Assembly (NCBI RefSeq): GCF_024199945.1
Contig: NZ_JANADP010000001.1
Location: 6,014,001 to 6,078,000 of the forward strand
Direction: 5' to 3'
Source: Bradyrhizobium sp. CCGUVB4N
GTDB lineage: Bacteria > Pseudomonadota > Alphaproteobacteria > Rhizobiales > Xanthobacteraceae
DNA length: 64,000 nucleotides
The notes beneath the pieces were generated by a model. The model searched no databases. It was not told the origin of the DNA and was given only the letters and a program-made list of their open reading frames with translations. A program made the position numbers and the translations under genes. The stretch's first letter is position 1. Each line of letters starts with the position of its first letter. This document shows, piece after piece, positions 1 through 8,687 of the stretch.

Positions 1-243
1 GCACAGCGGACGAAAGGCGTCCAGCGTCACCGGCAGATAGGGATAAGAGAGCTTGGTGCCCTTCAGATTTTTCACGTAGTACGGATCGAGCCCGTCGACA
101 TGCGCATCGACGGCCGCGCAGTTGACGCGGACGTCCCAGCCGTAATTCACATCGAGCGCGCTATCGTTGGCGAGATTGCCGATCACCAACACCGCCACCA
201 GCGCGATCAGGCAGGCAAGCCAGGCGTTGCGCTTGCCGGCCAT
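1..243 (-). CDS. Membrane protein, N-terminal part only (runs off the window)
   Basis: This minus-strand reading frame starts at an ATG at 243-241 and is still open at base 1, so only the first 81 residues are visible. It begins MAGKRNAWLACLIALVAVLV, a short basic stretch followed by one hydrophobic segment (about residues 7-23). A polar, probably periplasmic stretch follows, with DVNYGWDVRVNC and DGLDPYYVKN. This layout, one N-terminal helix then an acidic loop mentioning a journey to a DPYY motif, resembles the start of polytopic GT87/DUF2029-type mannosyltransferases, but that is only a guess from the first tenth of the protein. The start is the first in-frame ATG after the hydrophobic core; earlier starts are possible. 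Confidence 0.55.
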   Translation of the reverse strand, partial: MAGKRNAWLACLIALVAVLVIGNLANDSALDVNYGWDVRVNCAAVDAHVDGLDPYYVKNLKGTKLSYPYLPVTLDAFRPLC

Positions 244-436
244 GTCGGCCGACGGTCCCGACCATCGTGCAGTTCCGGTGATGTCGGACACGTCTGATAC
301 CCTGCCTGTTGCCTGAGTTCCCTCGGCGCCTGACCCGGCGCCCGGTCTGGCCACATTGGACAGGATGCGTTGCGGATTCATCTCTCCGATGGGTTGTCCC
401 CGCGGTTATGGTGAATCCCTGGTTTCCAACCATCGC

Positions 437-1216
437 CTATCGCGACGCGCGGGCGGCCAGCCACGCATCGAGCGCCTCGCGCGTGTTCTGCGTCGCTGCC
501 ATCCGTGCGAACTGCTCGCTTTCGATGGCGAGGCCCTCCGCGATCGAGACGTTGAGGCCGCGGGTGGCAGCGGTGATGACCCGGGCCACCGCGAGAGGCG
601 AATGCCGCGTGATGCGGCCGGCCAGCGTGAGAGCGGCGTCCAGGAGCTGCTCGTGCGGGACGACGCGATTGACCAATCCAATCTCGAGCGCGCGTTGCGG
701 CGAAAAGGAATCGCCGGTCAGAAGATATTCCAGCGCCCGCTTCCGGCCCGCGAGCCGCGGCAGGCGCTGCGTGCCGCCGAAGGTCGGCGTGATGCCGATC
801 GCGATCTCCGGCTTTGCAAATGTGGCGCGCTCGCTGGCGATTGCGAGATGCACGGCTTCGGTGATCTCGCAACCGCCGCCGAAGGCGATGCCGTTGACGG
901 CGGCGATGACCGGTTTCGGAAACGCTTCCATGCGCGCCGTCATCGCCTGCCCGCGCCGCACGAAGGCTTTTGCCGCGGCATCGGGACCGGCCTTCACGCT
1001 CTCGGAGAACTCGGCGATGTCGGCGCCCGCGGAGAAGGCGCGATCTCCGGCGCCGGTCAGCACGACCGCGCGAATGTCTTCGTCGTCCTCAATGCGGTCG
1101 AGCATCGTCATCAGTTGATCGATCAGCGCGTAGCTCAGCGCGTTGAGCTTGTTCGGGCGGTTGAACGTCAGCAATGCGACGGCGCCGCGTGTTTCCGAGA
1201 GTACGAGATCAGGCAA
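437..1216 (-). CDS. Enoyl-CoA hydratase/isomerase (crotonase) family protein
   Basis: 259 residues, the usual length for a soluble crotonase. The oxyanion-hole region GAGDRAFSAGADIAEF lies near residues 55-70. The second signature FGGGCEIT is near residue 112, followed by PEIAIGITPTFGGTQRLPRL. Both glutamates used by true hydratases (in GGGCE and in PEI) are present, so hydration of a 2-enoyl-CoA is plausible; the natural acyl chain cannot be read from sequence. The gene is divergent from the TetR regulator at 1306, with 89 bp between the two starts and a clear inverted repeat in that gap, so it is probably the regulator's target. Confidence 0.9.
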   Translation of the reverse strand: MPDLVLSETRGAVALLTFNRPNKLNALSYALIDQLMTMLDRIEDDEDIRAVVLTGAGDRAFSAGADIAEFSESVKAGPDAAAKAFVRRGQAMTARMEAFPKPVIAAVNGIAFGGGCEITEAVHLAIASERATFAKPEIAIGITPTFGGTQRLPRLAGRKRALEYLLTGDSFSPQRALEIGLVNRVVPHEQLLDAALTLAGRITRHSPLAVARVITAATRGLNVSIAEGLAIESEQFARMAATQNTREALDAWLAARASR

Positions 1217-1273
1217 GTGCAGGCTCCTTCCAGGCGCGAACAGGCGCGGAAGTCAGCCACAGCGGTTCTGTTG

Positions 1274-1297
1274 TGTATACTCACTAGGCGGTATACA
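1274..1297. promoter_or_regulatory. Candidate TetR operator in the divergent crotonase/TetR promoter
   Basis: TGTATAC (1274-1280) and GTATACA (1291-1297) form a 7-bp inverted repeat with a 10-bp spacer. The inner GTATAC hexamers are palindromes themselves. The site ends 8 bp before the TetR start codon and lies 58 bp upstream of the crotonase start, where a dimeric repressor would block both genes. The AT-rich arms stand out in GC-rich DNA and may overlap a -10 element. Confidence 0.55.
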
Positions 1298-1305
1298 TTG
1301 CGCCG

Positions 1306-1887
1306 ATGACGCCAAGGGGTGACAGCACACGCGAGCAGATCGTCGTCGCGGCGACGCGCCTGTTCTATGGCGAGGGCATCAGGGCGGTCAGCATGGATGC
1401 CGTCGCCGAGAAGGCGGGCGTCACCAAGAAGACGCTCTATTATCACTTCACCAGCAAGGACGAGCTCGTCGCCGAAACCATCGCAGCCCGGGACCAGCCG
1501 ACGCTCGAGCTCTACATGCGCTGGTTCGCCGAGACCGACGGAACGGTAGCGGACAAGGTCCGCGGTCTCTTCACCAGGCTCGGCAAATCGGTGGATACGC
1601 CGAAGTGGCGCGGCTGCGGCTTCCTGCGCACCATCGCCGAGCTCGCCAACACGCCCGCACACCCCGCGGTCAAGGCCGGCGCGGCCCACAAGAAGCGTTT
1701 TGAGGCGTGGCTGGAGACGGAGCTACGTGACCACGGCATTCACGGCGCGGCGGGGCTTGCGCGGCAGATCGTGATCCTACTCGACGGCGCCACGACCGTG
1801 ATGCTGATCCATCGCGATCTCGATTATGTCGACACGGCCGGCCGACTGGCGCTCGATCTGGTCGAACAGGCACGTCGCGCGGGCTGA
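1306..1887 (+). CDS. TetR/AcrR family transcriptional regulator
   Basis: 193 residues with a typical TetR layout. The N-terminal helix-turn-helix covers about residues 8-55 (REQIVVAATRLF, then AVAEKAGVTKKTLYYHFTSK), and this is the strongest family signature. The C-terminal ligand and dimer domain (about 60-190) is poorly conserved and gives no ligand, although CGFLRTIAEL is characteristic of the branch of TetR proteins with a conserved Cys in helix 6. It faces the crotonase gene at 437-1216 and the inverted repeat at 1274-1297, so self-repression plus control of that gene is the simplest model. Confidence 0.92.
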   Translation: MTPRGDSTREQIVVAATRLFYGEGIRAVSMDAVAEKAGVTKKTLYYHFTSKDELVAETIAARDQPTLELYMRWFAETDGTVADKVRGLFTRLGKSVDTPKWRGCGFLRTIAELANTPAHPAVKAGAAHKKRFEAWLETELRDHGIHGAAGLARQIVILLDGATTVMLIHRDLDYVDTAGRLALDLVEQARRAG

Positions 1888-2024
1888 TCCCGGGCTGCCT
1901 GAGCCAGCGACGTCTTCACCATTTGTTGTCCGTCCCCGGCCCCGCCGGACAGCCATCCCAAAACATGGGTTGTGCGATGCAGCATGTACCTTAGATATGG
2001 CCTTTGAAATCAGGGGTGAGCTGC

Positions 2025-3275
2025 TTGTCCGACGTCAATGCCGACGACTGGGTGTCCTCCGGGCACCGTCCGATGGGATTTCCCGAATTCGTTGTCGTGA
2101 TTGCGTCCATCATGGCGCTTAATCCGCTGGCGATGGACATGATGCTGCCGGCGCTGCCCAATATCGGGGCGGCCTTCGGCATTCCCAACGCCAATCATCT
2201 CCAGCTCGTGCTGTCGACCTTCCTGATCGGCTTCGGTGCCGGTCAGTTCGTCATGGGTCCATTGTCCGATCGGTTCGGGCGCCGGCCGGTGCTGCTCGGC
2301 GGCATGGCGGTCTATGCAGTGGCGAGCGTGCTGGCGGTCGCGGCGCCCTCGTTCGAGACGCTGCTGCTCGCCCGCGCGCTGCAAGGCCTCGGCACCTCGG
2401 CGACGCGCGTGATCGCGACCTCGATCGTGCGCGACTGCTATGCCGGCCGCCGCATGGCGAGCGTGATGTCGCTGGCCATGATGATCTTCATCGCCGTCCC
2501 CGTGATCGCGCCCTCGTTCGGACAGGCCGTGCTGCTGGTCACGCAATGGCGCGGCATCTTCGTCGTGCTGATGCTCTACGGCATCATCGCGCTGGCGTGG
2601 AGCGTGTGGCGGCTTCCGGAGACGCTGCCCGAGACGGAACGCAGGTCGCTCGCGCCCGCCGATGTGCTGTCGGCCTTCCGCCAGACCGTCACCAACCGCC
2701 AGACCATCGGCTATGCGTCGGCCGCCGGCGCCGTCATGGGCGCGCTGTTCGCCTTCGTGTTCTCGGCCCAGCAGGTGTTCACCGGCATCTATCACCTCGG
2801 CCATTATTTCCCGCTCGCCTTCGCGGCGATCGCGGCCGGCACAGCGGTCGCCGGCTTCCTCAACGCAAAACTGGTCGGGCGGCTCGGCATGCGCGTGATC
2901 TCGCACGGCGCGCTGACGCTCTACACCGTGGTCGCCGGCGTGATGCTGCTGACCGAGATCCTCGGCGTGCTGCCGCTTCCGCTGTTCATGGTGCTGTCGG
3001 CGCTGATGATGTTCTCGTTCGGCATGATGGTCGCCAATTTCACCGCGCTTGCGATGGAGCCGCAGGGCCACATCGCCGGCACGGCCTCCTCGCTCTACGG
3101 CTCGATCACGACGCTGATCGGCATCGTGGTCGGAACAGCGATCGGCCAGAGTTTCGACGGCACGCTGCTGCCGTTCTCGATCGGATTCTTCCTGTCGACG
3201 CTTGCGGCGCTGGCGATCGTTCTGGTGGTGGAGAAGGGGCGGCTGTTCAAGCCGCATCATCGCCCGATCGTGTGA
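2025..3275 (+). CDS. Multidrug efflux MFS transporter, Bcr/CflA-like
   Basis: About 416 residues with twelve predicted membrane segments. The MFS motif A between helices 2 and 3 reads GPLSDRFGRRPVLLGG, and helix 1 carries LNPLAMDMMLPALPNIGAAF, the acidic pattern of the Bcr/CflA drug:H+ antiporter subgroup. A second loop motif (GFLNAKLVGRLG) starts the C-terminal half. I chose the TTG at 2025 because AGGGG at 2012-2016 lies 8 bp upstream and the protein then begins LSDVNADD. TTG 2004, GTG 2016 and ATG 2073 are alternatives in the same frame. The exported compound is unknown. The gene stands alone on its strand. Confidence 0.88.
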   Translation: MSDVNADDWVSSGHRPMGFPEFVVVIASIMALNPLAMDMMLPALPNIGAAFGIPNANHLQLVLSTFLIGFGAGQFVMGPLSDRFGRRPVLLGGMAVYAVASVLAVAAPSFETLLLARALQGLGTSATRVIATSIVRDCYAGRRMASVMSLAMMIFIAVPVIAPSFGQAVLLVTQWRGIFVVLMLYGIIALAWSVWRLPETLPETERRSLAPADVLSAFRQTVTNRQTIGYASAAGAVMGALFAFVFSAQQVFTGIYHLGHYFPLAFAAIAAGTAVAGFLNAKLVGRLGMRVISHGALTLYTVVAGVMLLTEILGVLPLPLFMVLSALMMFSFGMMVANFTALAMEPQGHIAGTASSLYGSITTLIGIVVGTAIGQSFDGTLLPFSIGFFLSTLAALAIVLVVEKGRLFKPHHRPIV

Positions 3276-3329
3276 GGAACTTCGCAGGCGCCTCGATGTT
3301 GTCCTGCAGCATTTTCGAGAGGTCGCCTC

Positions 3330-3470
3330 ATGGAACCGAAACGCAACGAAACCGATCACGCGTCGGAACCGACTGAGGCGCAGCGAAAGGCTGTTGGCGC
3401 CAAGCAGCCCGCCTTCACACCTCCCTTCGCAAGCGAAGGCCTTGAACGGGTGCGCGACAGCCACTGCTGA
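3330..3470 (+). CDS. Small hypothetical protein, 46 residues
   Basis: A short open frame starts at ATG 3330 and ends with TGA at 3468-3470. GAGAGG lies about 8 bp before the start, a good ribosome binding site. The product begins MEPKRNETDHASEPTEAQRK and ends in SHC. It is polar with no membrane segment or signal peptide. It sits 55 bp after the MFS gene on the same strand and is convergent with the GT39 gene. I recognise no family; it may be a genuine small soluble protein or a chance frame. Confidence 0.4.
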   Translation: MEPKRNETDHASEPTEAQRKAVGAKQPAFTPPFASEGLERVRDSHC

Positions 3471-3480
3471 GAGATGCGCC

Positions 3481-5106
3481 CTATTCCGGGCTGCGCCTGC
3501 TGGCGCCGAACTCCAGCTCTGCGCTTTCGGGCGATGCGCCGCTGTTCGCACGCGGGGGCACCATCAGCACGATGACGTCCCGGCTCAGGCCCGGCCGGCC
3601 CCATAGCGAGGCCTGCACGGTGAACTCCCGCCGGACAAAACTCCCGGCGCGCGAAGACACAAATTCCATCCAGCGGCCGCAATAATCCTGGCCACGGAAG
3701 CAGAGCGCGGCCCAGCCACGATCGAGCGTCGTCTTTCGCGGCAAGCCCCAGTCGTACTGGTGCTCGAACGGCCGCGCATAATGCGGATGATCGGGGCTGT
3801 AGAAGGCCGTGGCGAAGGCGAGCGAATCGTCGCCGCTGACGGCGCCGAGCGGCTCGCCGGTCAGCTCGCGCCATTGCCGGGTGAGCTCGCCAGCCGCTTG
3901 CGCGTAAAGGTTCCGTCCCTCTTCATAACCGCGGCTGTTGCGATAGACGGCATGGATTGGTGCGGCGACCAGCACGGCGACAAGCGCAACGCCGGCGACA
4001 ATGACCGTGACATTGACGGTGTAGAAGCGTTCGAGCGGGTAACGGGCACCACAGACGATCAGCACGACGAACAGGAACAATCCCTGCAGGGCCCATAGCG
4101 ACGGCAAATCCGTCCCCATCGCGAGCGCCGTGAGCACCGGCAGAGCGACGGTACCGATGGCCACGTAGAAGAGAAGCCGGAGGCTCAGGCTCATCGCGAC
4201 GAAGTCGGCCGGGAACTGCTTGAGGCGCGTGCCCGCGATGAGCACCCAGAGCACGGCCGCGACGCTGATGGCCGCGACCAATCCCAGCAGGAAATTCGTC
4301 ACGTCGTCGAGCGAGCTGACGGCATTGCCGTTGGCATGGTTCAGCGCGTAGGTGAAGGTCGATGCCCCCGTGGTCGCGAGCCAGTGGATGTGCGGCGACA
4401 ACACCGCGAGCCCCGTGACGACCGAGATCCACGGCGACGCGGAGGTGAAATAGGCGCGCCGCGCCGGATGCGCCAGCGCGGCGAGTGCAAAGCTCGCGAG
4501 CAGGAAGATCGAGTAATATTTCCCGACCATGGCGAGCGCCGCGGTGCATCCAAGCGCGACCGCCCAGACGGCGGACCTGGTCTCGAACGCGCGCAGAAAG
4601 CACCATGTGGCGAGCGGCCAGGTCGCGAGCAGCACGGCGTTGGCGTTGAAGCGCTGGGCGTGGAATTGATAGGCCGGCGTCAGCATCAGCAGCAGCAGCA
4701 CCAGGATGCGCTTGTGCCCGGTCACGAATTGCCGCGCGACGCAATCGACGAAGACCAGCGCGAGGCCCGCGTTCACCATCGCCATCAGTTGCAGCGACCA
4801 GTCGCTGACCGGGAAGACGGCGGTCCAGCTGGCTGCGATCCAGCCCATCAGCGGCGGATGCTTGTGATAGCCGAAGGCGAAGTGCCGCCCCAGCGTCCAG
4901 GCTTCGAGCGTATCGGGATGCAGGCCGCCGCCGGCATAGGCGATGGCGAGATACAGCGTCCAGACCGCAACGAAGCACGCAATGAGAAGCGGCACGGCCC
5001 AGCCGGCCTCCACGCCGTCGAGCCAGCGCAGCAGCGGCCGCCGCCAGCGCGCCGGCGCGCGATCCGACCGTTCGGCCATCGCCTGGAGTGCAAAATCGAT
5101 CGGCAC
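3481..5106 (-). CDS. Glycosyltransferase family 39 (ArnT/PMT-like) membrane protein
   Basis: 541 residues. A cytoplasmic N-terminus (about 1-35) is followed by about ten membrane segments up to residue 385, then a soluble periplasmic domain. The first loop carries GGGLHPDTLEAWTLGRHFAFG and HKHPPLMGW, the acidic and HPPL pattern of lipid-linked sugar transferases of the GT39/ArnT group. Such enzymes move a sugar from a polyprenyl phosphate to lipid A, protein or another surface acceptor; donor and acceptor cannot be read here. The start shown is a GTG with no clear ribosome site. The ATG at 5079 is equally possible and shortens the protein by nine residues. Confidence 0.82.
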   Translation of the reverse strand: MPIDFALQAMAERSDRAPARWRRPLLRWLDGVEAGWAVPLLIACFVAVWTLYLAIAYAGGGLHPDTLEAWTLGRHFAFGYHKHPPLMGWIAASWTAVFPVSDWSLQLMAMVNAGLALVFVDCVARQFVTGHKRILVLLLLMLTPAYQFHAQRFNANAVLLATWPLATWCFLRAFETRSAVWAVALGCTAALAMVGKYYSIFLLASFALAALAHPARRAYFTSASPWISVVTGLAVLSPHIHWLATTGASTFTYALNHANGNAVSSLDDVTNFLLGLVAAISVAAVLWVLIAGTRLKQFPADFVAMSLSLRLLFYVAIGTVALPVLTALAMGTDLPSLWALQGLFLFVVLIVCGARYPLERFYTVNVTVIVAGVALVAVLVAAPIHAVYRNSRGYEEGRNLYAQAAGELTRQWRELTGEPLGAVSGDDSLAFATAFYSPDHPHYARPFEHQYDWGLPRKTTLDRGWAALCFRGQDYCGRWMEFVSSRAGSFVRREFTVQASLWGRPGLSRDVIVLMVPPRANSGASPESAELEFGASRRSPE

Positions 5107-5343
5107 GGGAATCAGATCAACAGATTCAAAACGATGGAAGGGAAAGTGATACTCGAAGACGAGCCATCTATTTCAGTTTGGAAACAAATAGCAATCATTG
5201 GAGTCTGGAAGACTTAAAAGCTCCCCGGCTTTCACCTCCACGGGGACCGCCAGGAGACACCGGCGCCGCTGATCACGGGTGGCGTCGCGTGCTGATCGGC
5301 ACCAAAGGTGCAGGAAGCACCCTTGCCCGGGTTCCGGCGTGCC

Positions 5344-6972
5344 TCACTCGGACTTGTCGATGTTCCAGAACACCGGGGTCGCCGGGCCGTCGATGACGCC
5401 GCTCAGCGACTTGCGCCATGCGCTCGGCGACTGATACTGGCCGAGCGGTATGTACAGCACCTGGTCGTAGGCTTCCTGCTGGATCTCGGCCGCAATCTTC
5501 TTCTGCTCGTCAAGCGAGGCGGCGCGGACGAAGGCGTCCTTCAACTGTTCCACCTTGGCGTCCTCCGGCCAGCCGAACCAGCCGCCCTTCGTGCCCTGCC
5601 CACCGACGGCGATGTTGGAAATCGGGTTCGAGGCGTCGGCGCTGACAAAGTTTGTGACGAACATGTTCCAGCCGCCCTCCTTCGGAGGCTTCTGGCTGGC
5701 GCGCCGGCTTACCACCGTCTGCCAATCGGTGGCCTGCAAATCAACCTTGAAGCCGGCTTCGCGTAGGTGCTGGGCCATTACGATCGGTTGAGCCTTCAGC
5801 GTCACGACGTCGCCCGGCGCCATGAGCACGACCGGTGTGCCGTCGTAGCCCGACTCGGCCAGCGCCTTTCTGGCCGCAGCCATGTCGCCGCCCTTCGCAA
5901 GGACCTCACCGCCAATCTCCGTCGCGAACGGCGTGTCGCAGATGAAGGCCGCAGCGCACGTCTTGTAGTATTTGGGATTGCCGATCAGAGCATCGAGCAC
6001 GTCCTTCTGGTTGACCGCCAGGAATGCCGCGCGACGAACCTTGACGTTGTCGAATGGCGGATGGAGGAAATTCATCCGCGCACCAGTCTGGAATCCGAAC
6101 TTGTTCAGGATATCAACCTTGAGGTCCTTGTCGGCCTCAATGGTGGGCAACATTTCGATGGCAGGCACTTCCATGAAATCGATGTCGCCCGACTGCAGCG
6201 CGTTCAACGCTGTCTGCGCGTCCGGCATGGTGATCCATTCGACGCGGTCGACCTTCACCACCTTGCCGCCGGCCGTCCAGCTCGGCGGCTCCTTGCGTGG
6301 TACGTAATCAGTGTTCTTGACATAGACCGACTTCACGCCCGGCTGGAATTCAGTCGGAACGAATTTGAAGGGGCCGGAGCCTATCTGCTCGGGAATCTGC
6401 TTGTCCACCGGGGTATCGGCCAGACGCTTCGGCATCATGAAAGCGACGCGCGAGGACGGCTTGCCGATCGCGTCCAGCACCAGCGCATACGGCTCCTTCA
6501 GCTTCAGCGTGATCGTCTTGAGGTCAGTCGCCTCGATACTCGCAGTGAACAGCATCATCTGCTGCCCCATGCTGTCGACGGCGGCCCAGCGCTTCAGCGA
6601 GGCGACGCAGTCTTCCGCCGTCACCGGCGTACCGTCATGCCACTTCAGGCCATCGCGCAGCGTAAAGGTGTAGGTCAGCTTGTCGTCGGAGATTGTCCAG
6701 TCCGCCATCTGCGGCTGGATCTTGAAGTTGGAATCCGTCGCGATCAGCGTGTCGTAGACCATGTAGCCATGGTCACGTGCGATATAGGCGCTGGTGAAAA
6801 TCGGATCGAGGATGCGCAGATCCGAATGCATCACCGCGGTGATGGTCTTGCCTGCGGCAAGAACCGGCGTGGCCAGAGCCGAAAGCGCCAAGACTGAAAG
6901 CGCGGAGACTGAGAGCGCCGAGACCGAAAGCGCAACTCCGGAGGCGAACGCACGACGCAAATGTCGGAACAT
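5344..6972 (-). CDS. Peptide ABC transporter substrate-binding protein (copy 1)
   Basis: 542 residues, solute-binding protein family 5 (DppA/OppA type). The start ATG at 6972-6970 follows AGGAGAGC. The frame stays open upstream into the next intergenic DNA, but that part has no good start. The signal peptide carries an unusual internal repeat (SVSALSVSALSVLALSALA) before cleavage near VLAAGK. The mature protein has family features such as HSDLRILDPIF, YTFTLRDGLKWHDGTPVTAED and LKLKEPYALVLD. It is a close tandem paralogue of the protein at 7077-8687, about 104 bp away on the same strand. It probably delivers peptides or a related compound to the DppBCDF transporter at 11978-15492, which has no binding protein of its own. 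Confidence 0.9.
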   Translation of the reverse strand: MFRHLRRAFASGVALSVSALSVSALSVLALSALATPVLAAGKTITAVMHSDLRILDPIFTSAYIARDHGYMVYDTLIATDSNFKIQPQMADWTISDDKLTYTFTLRDGLKWHDGTPVTAEDCVASLKRWAAVDSMGQQMMLFTASIEATDLKTITLKLKEPYALVLDAIGKPSSRVAFMMPKRLADTPVDKQIPEQIGSGPFKFVPTEFQPGVKSVYVKNTDYVPRKEPPSWTAGGKVVKVDRVEWITMPDAQTALNALQSGDIDFMEVPAIEMLPTIEADKDLKVDILNKFGFQTGARMNFLHPPFDNVKVRRAAFLAVNQKDVLDALIGNPKYYKTCAAAFICDTPFATEIGGEVLAKGGDMAAARKALAESGYDGTPVVLMAPGDVVTLKAQPIVMAQHLREAGFKVDLQATDWQTVVSRRASQKPPKEGGWNMFVTNFVSADASNPISNIAVGGQGTKGGWFGWPEDAKVEQLKDAFVRAASLDEQKKIAAEIQQEAYDQVLYIPLGQYQSPSAWRKSLSGVIDGPATPVFWNIDKSE

Positions 6973-6988
6973 TGAAGCTCTCCTGGAA

Positions 6989-7018
6989 AGCGGCGCCGCT
7001 GACGACAGCGGCGCCGCT
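6989..7018 (-). repeat. Strong hairpin between the duplicated binding-protein genes
   Basis: The 12-mer AGCGGCGCCGCT occurs at 6989-7000 and again at 7007-7018, separated by GACGAC. Each 12-mer is itself a perfect palindrome, so the pair can form one long stem or two small ones. It lies after the stop of the upstream copy and just before the ribosome site of the downstream copy. No T tract follows. It could be an mRNA-stabilising or processing hairpin giving unequal expression of the two proteins, or a leaky terminator. Confidence 0.55.
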
Positions 7019-7076
7019 TGATGATCGGGACCAAAGGCGCCAGACGCGCCTTGGTTTGACTCGGTTTGACTTGGCC

Positions 7077-8687
7077 TTACTCGGACTTGTCGATGTTCCA
7101 GAAGATCGGCGTCGCCGGGCCGTCGAGCACGCCGGACAGCGACTTCCGCCATGCGCTCGGCGCCAGGTACTGACCAAGCGGGATGTAGATCACCTGGTCA
7201 TAGGCTTCCTTCTGGATCTCGGTCGCGATCTTCTTCTGATCGTCGAGCGAGGCCGCGCGGACGAAGTCGTCCTTCAGCTTCTCGATCTTGGCGTCTTCCG
7301 CCCAGCCGAACCAGCCGCCCTTCTTGCCCTGGCCGCCGATCGAGAGATTGGAGATCGGGTTGGACACGTCGGCGCTGACCCAGTTGGTGAAGAACATGTT
7401 CCAGCCGCCCTCCTTCGGGGGCTTCTGGCTGGCTCTGCGGCTCACAACGGTCTGCCAGTCGGTCGCCTGCGCATCGACCTTGAAGCCGGCTTCGCGCAGC
7501 AGCTGCACCGCGACGGTCGGCTGCGCCTTCAGCGTGACGACATCGCCGGGAACCATGACCACGACGGGCGTGCCGTCATAGCCGGACTCGGCGAGCGCCT
7601 TCTTGGCTTCCGCCATGCCGTTGCCCTTGACCAACGTCTCGGAACCGACGTCGGTCGCGAATGGCGTATCGCAGATGAAGAAGGCGCCGCAGATCTTGTA
7701 GTATTTCGGGTTGCCGACCAGCGCGTCGAGCACGTCCTTCTGGTTCATCGCCAGGAAGGCGGCGCGGCGGATCTTCGGATTGTCGAAGGGCGGATAGAGG
7801 AAGTTCATGCGACCGAGCGTCTGGTAACCGAACTTGTTCAGCGTCTCGACCTTGAGGTCGGAATTGCCTTCAAGCACGGGGAGCAGATCCCACGGCGGCA
7901 CTTCCATGAAGTCGATGTCGCCCGACTGCAGCGCGTTCACCGCGGTCTGCGAGTCCGGCATGGTGATCCACTCGACGCGATCGACCTTCACCACCTTGCC
8001 GCCGGCGGTCCAGCTCGCCGGCTCCTTGCGCGGCACGTAGTCGGTGTTCTTGACGTAGACCGCCTTCACGCCGGGCTGGAATTCGCCCTGCACGAACTTG
8101 AAGGGGCCGGAGCCGATCTGCTCGGGGATCTGCTTGTCCGGCGGCGTCTCGGCGAGGCGCTTCGGCATCATGAAGGGCACGCGCGAGGACGGCTTGCCGA
8201 TCGAATCCAGCACCAGGCCGTAGGGTTCCTTCAGCTTCAGCGTGATGGTCTTTGGATCGGTCGCCTCGATGCTGGCCGTGAAGGTCATCATCTGCTGGCC
8301 CATGCCGTCGACGGCGGCCCAGCGCTTCAGCGAGGCGACGCAATCCTCGGCGGTGACCGGCGTGCCGTCATGCCACTTCAGGCCGTCGCGCAGCGTGAAG
8401 GTGTAGGTGAGCTTGTCGTCGGAGATCTTCCAATCCGCCATCTGCGGCTGGATCTTGAAGTTCGCATCCGTCGTGATCAGCGTGTCGTAGACCATGTAGC
8501 CATGGTCACGCGTGATGTAGGCGGTGGTGAAGATCGGATCGATGATGCGCAGATCCGAATGCATCACCGCGGTGATGGTCTTGCCGGCCGCAAATACCGG
8601 CGATGCCATCGCCGTCGAGAGCGCGACGACCGACAGCGCGAGTGTGGAGGCGAACGCGCGTCGCCCCCGGCGCATCAAGCTCAACAT
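7077..8687 (-). CDS. Peptide ABC transporter substrate-binding protein (copy 2)
   Basis: 536 residues, family 5 binding protein. The start ATG at 8687-8685 has GGAGAAAC just upstream. The N-terminus is a signal peptide (MLSLMRRGRRAFASTLALSV) cleaved near PVFAAGK. It keeps the same landmarks as its neighbour (HSDLRIIDPIF, YTFTLRDGLKWHDGTPVTAED, GSGPFKFVQGEF) and the two align without large gaps. It is the first gene of the pair on the minus strand. Differences cluster in the middle domain, for example MEVPPWDLLPVLEGNSDLKV here against a different stretch in copy 1, consistent with drift in ligand preference. Confidence 0.92.
   Translation of the reverse strand: MLSLMRRGRRAFASTLALSVVALSTAMASPVFAAGKTITAVMHSDLRIIDPIFTTAYITRDHGYMVYDTLITTDANFKIQPQMADWKISDDKLTYTFTLRDGLKWHDGTPVTAEDCVASLKRWAAVDGMGQQMMTFTASIEATDPKTITLKLKEPYGLVLDSIGKPSSRVPFMMPKRLAETPPDKQIPEQIGSGPFKFVQGEFQPGVKAVYVKNTDYVPRKEPASWTAGGKVVKVDRVEWITMPDSQTAVNALQSGDIDFMEVPPWDLLPVLEGNSDLKVETLNKFGYQTLGRMNFLYPPFDNPKIRRAAFLAMNQKDVLDALVGNPKYYKICGAFFICDTPFATDVGSETLVKGNGMAEAKKALAESGYDGTPVVVMVPGDVVTLKAQPTVAVQLLREAGFKVDAQATDWQTVVSRRASQKPPKEGGWNMFFTNWVSADVSNPISNLSIGGQGKKGGWFGWAEDAKIEKLKDDFVRAASLDDQKKIATEIQKEAYDQVIYIPLGQYLAPSAWRKSLSGVLDGPATPIFWNIDKSE

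Noticed and set aside
2010..3551. 513-codon minus-strand open frame
   Set aside because: It is antisense to the MFS gene. Its product is rich in Arg, His and Gln with no fold, which is the usual mirror of GC-rich coding DNA.
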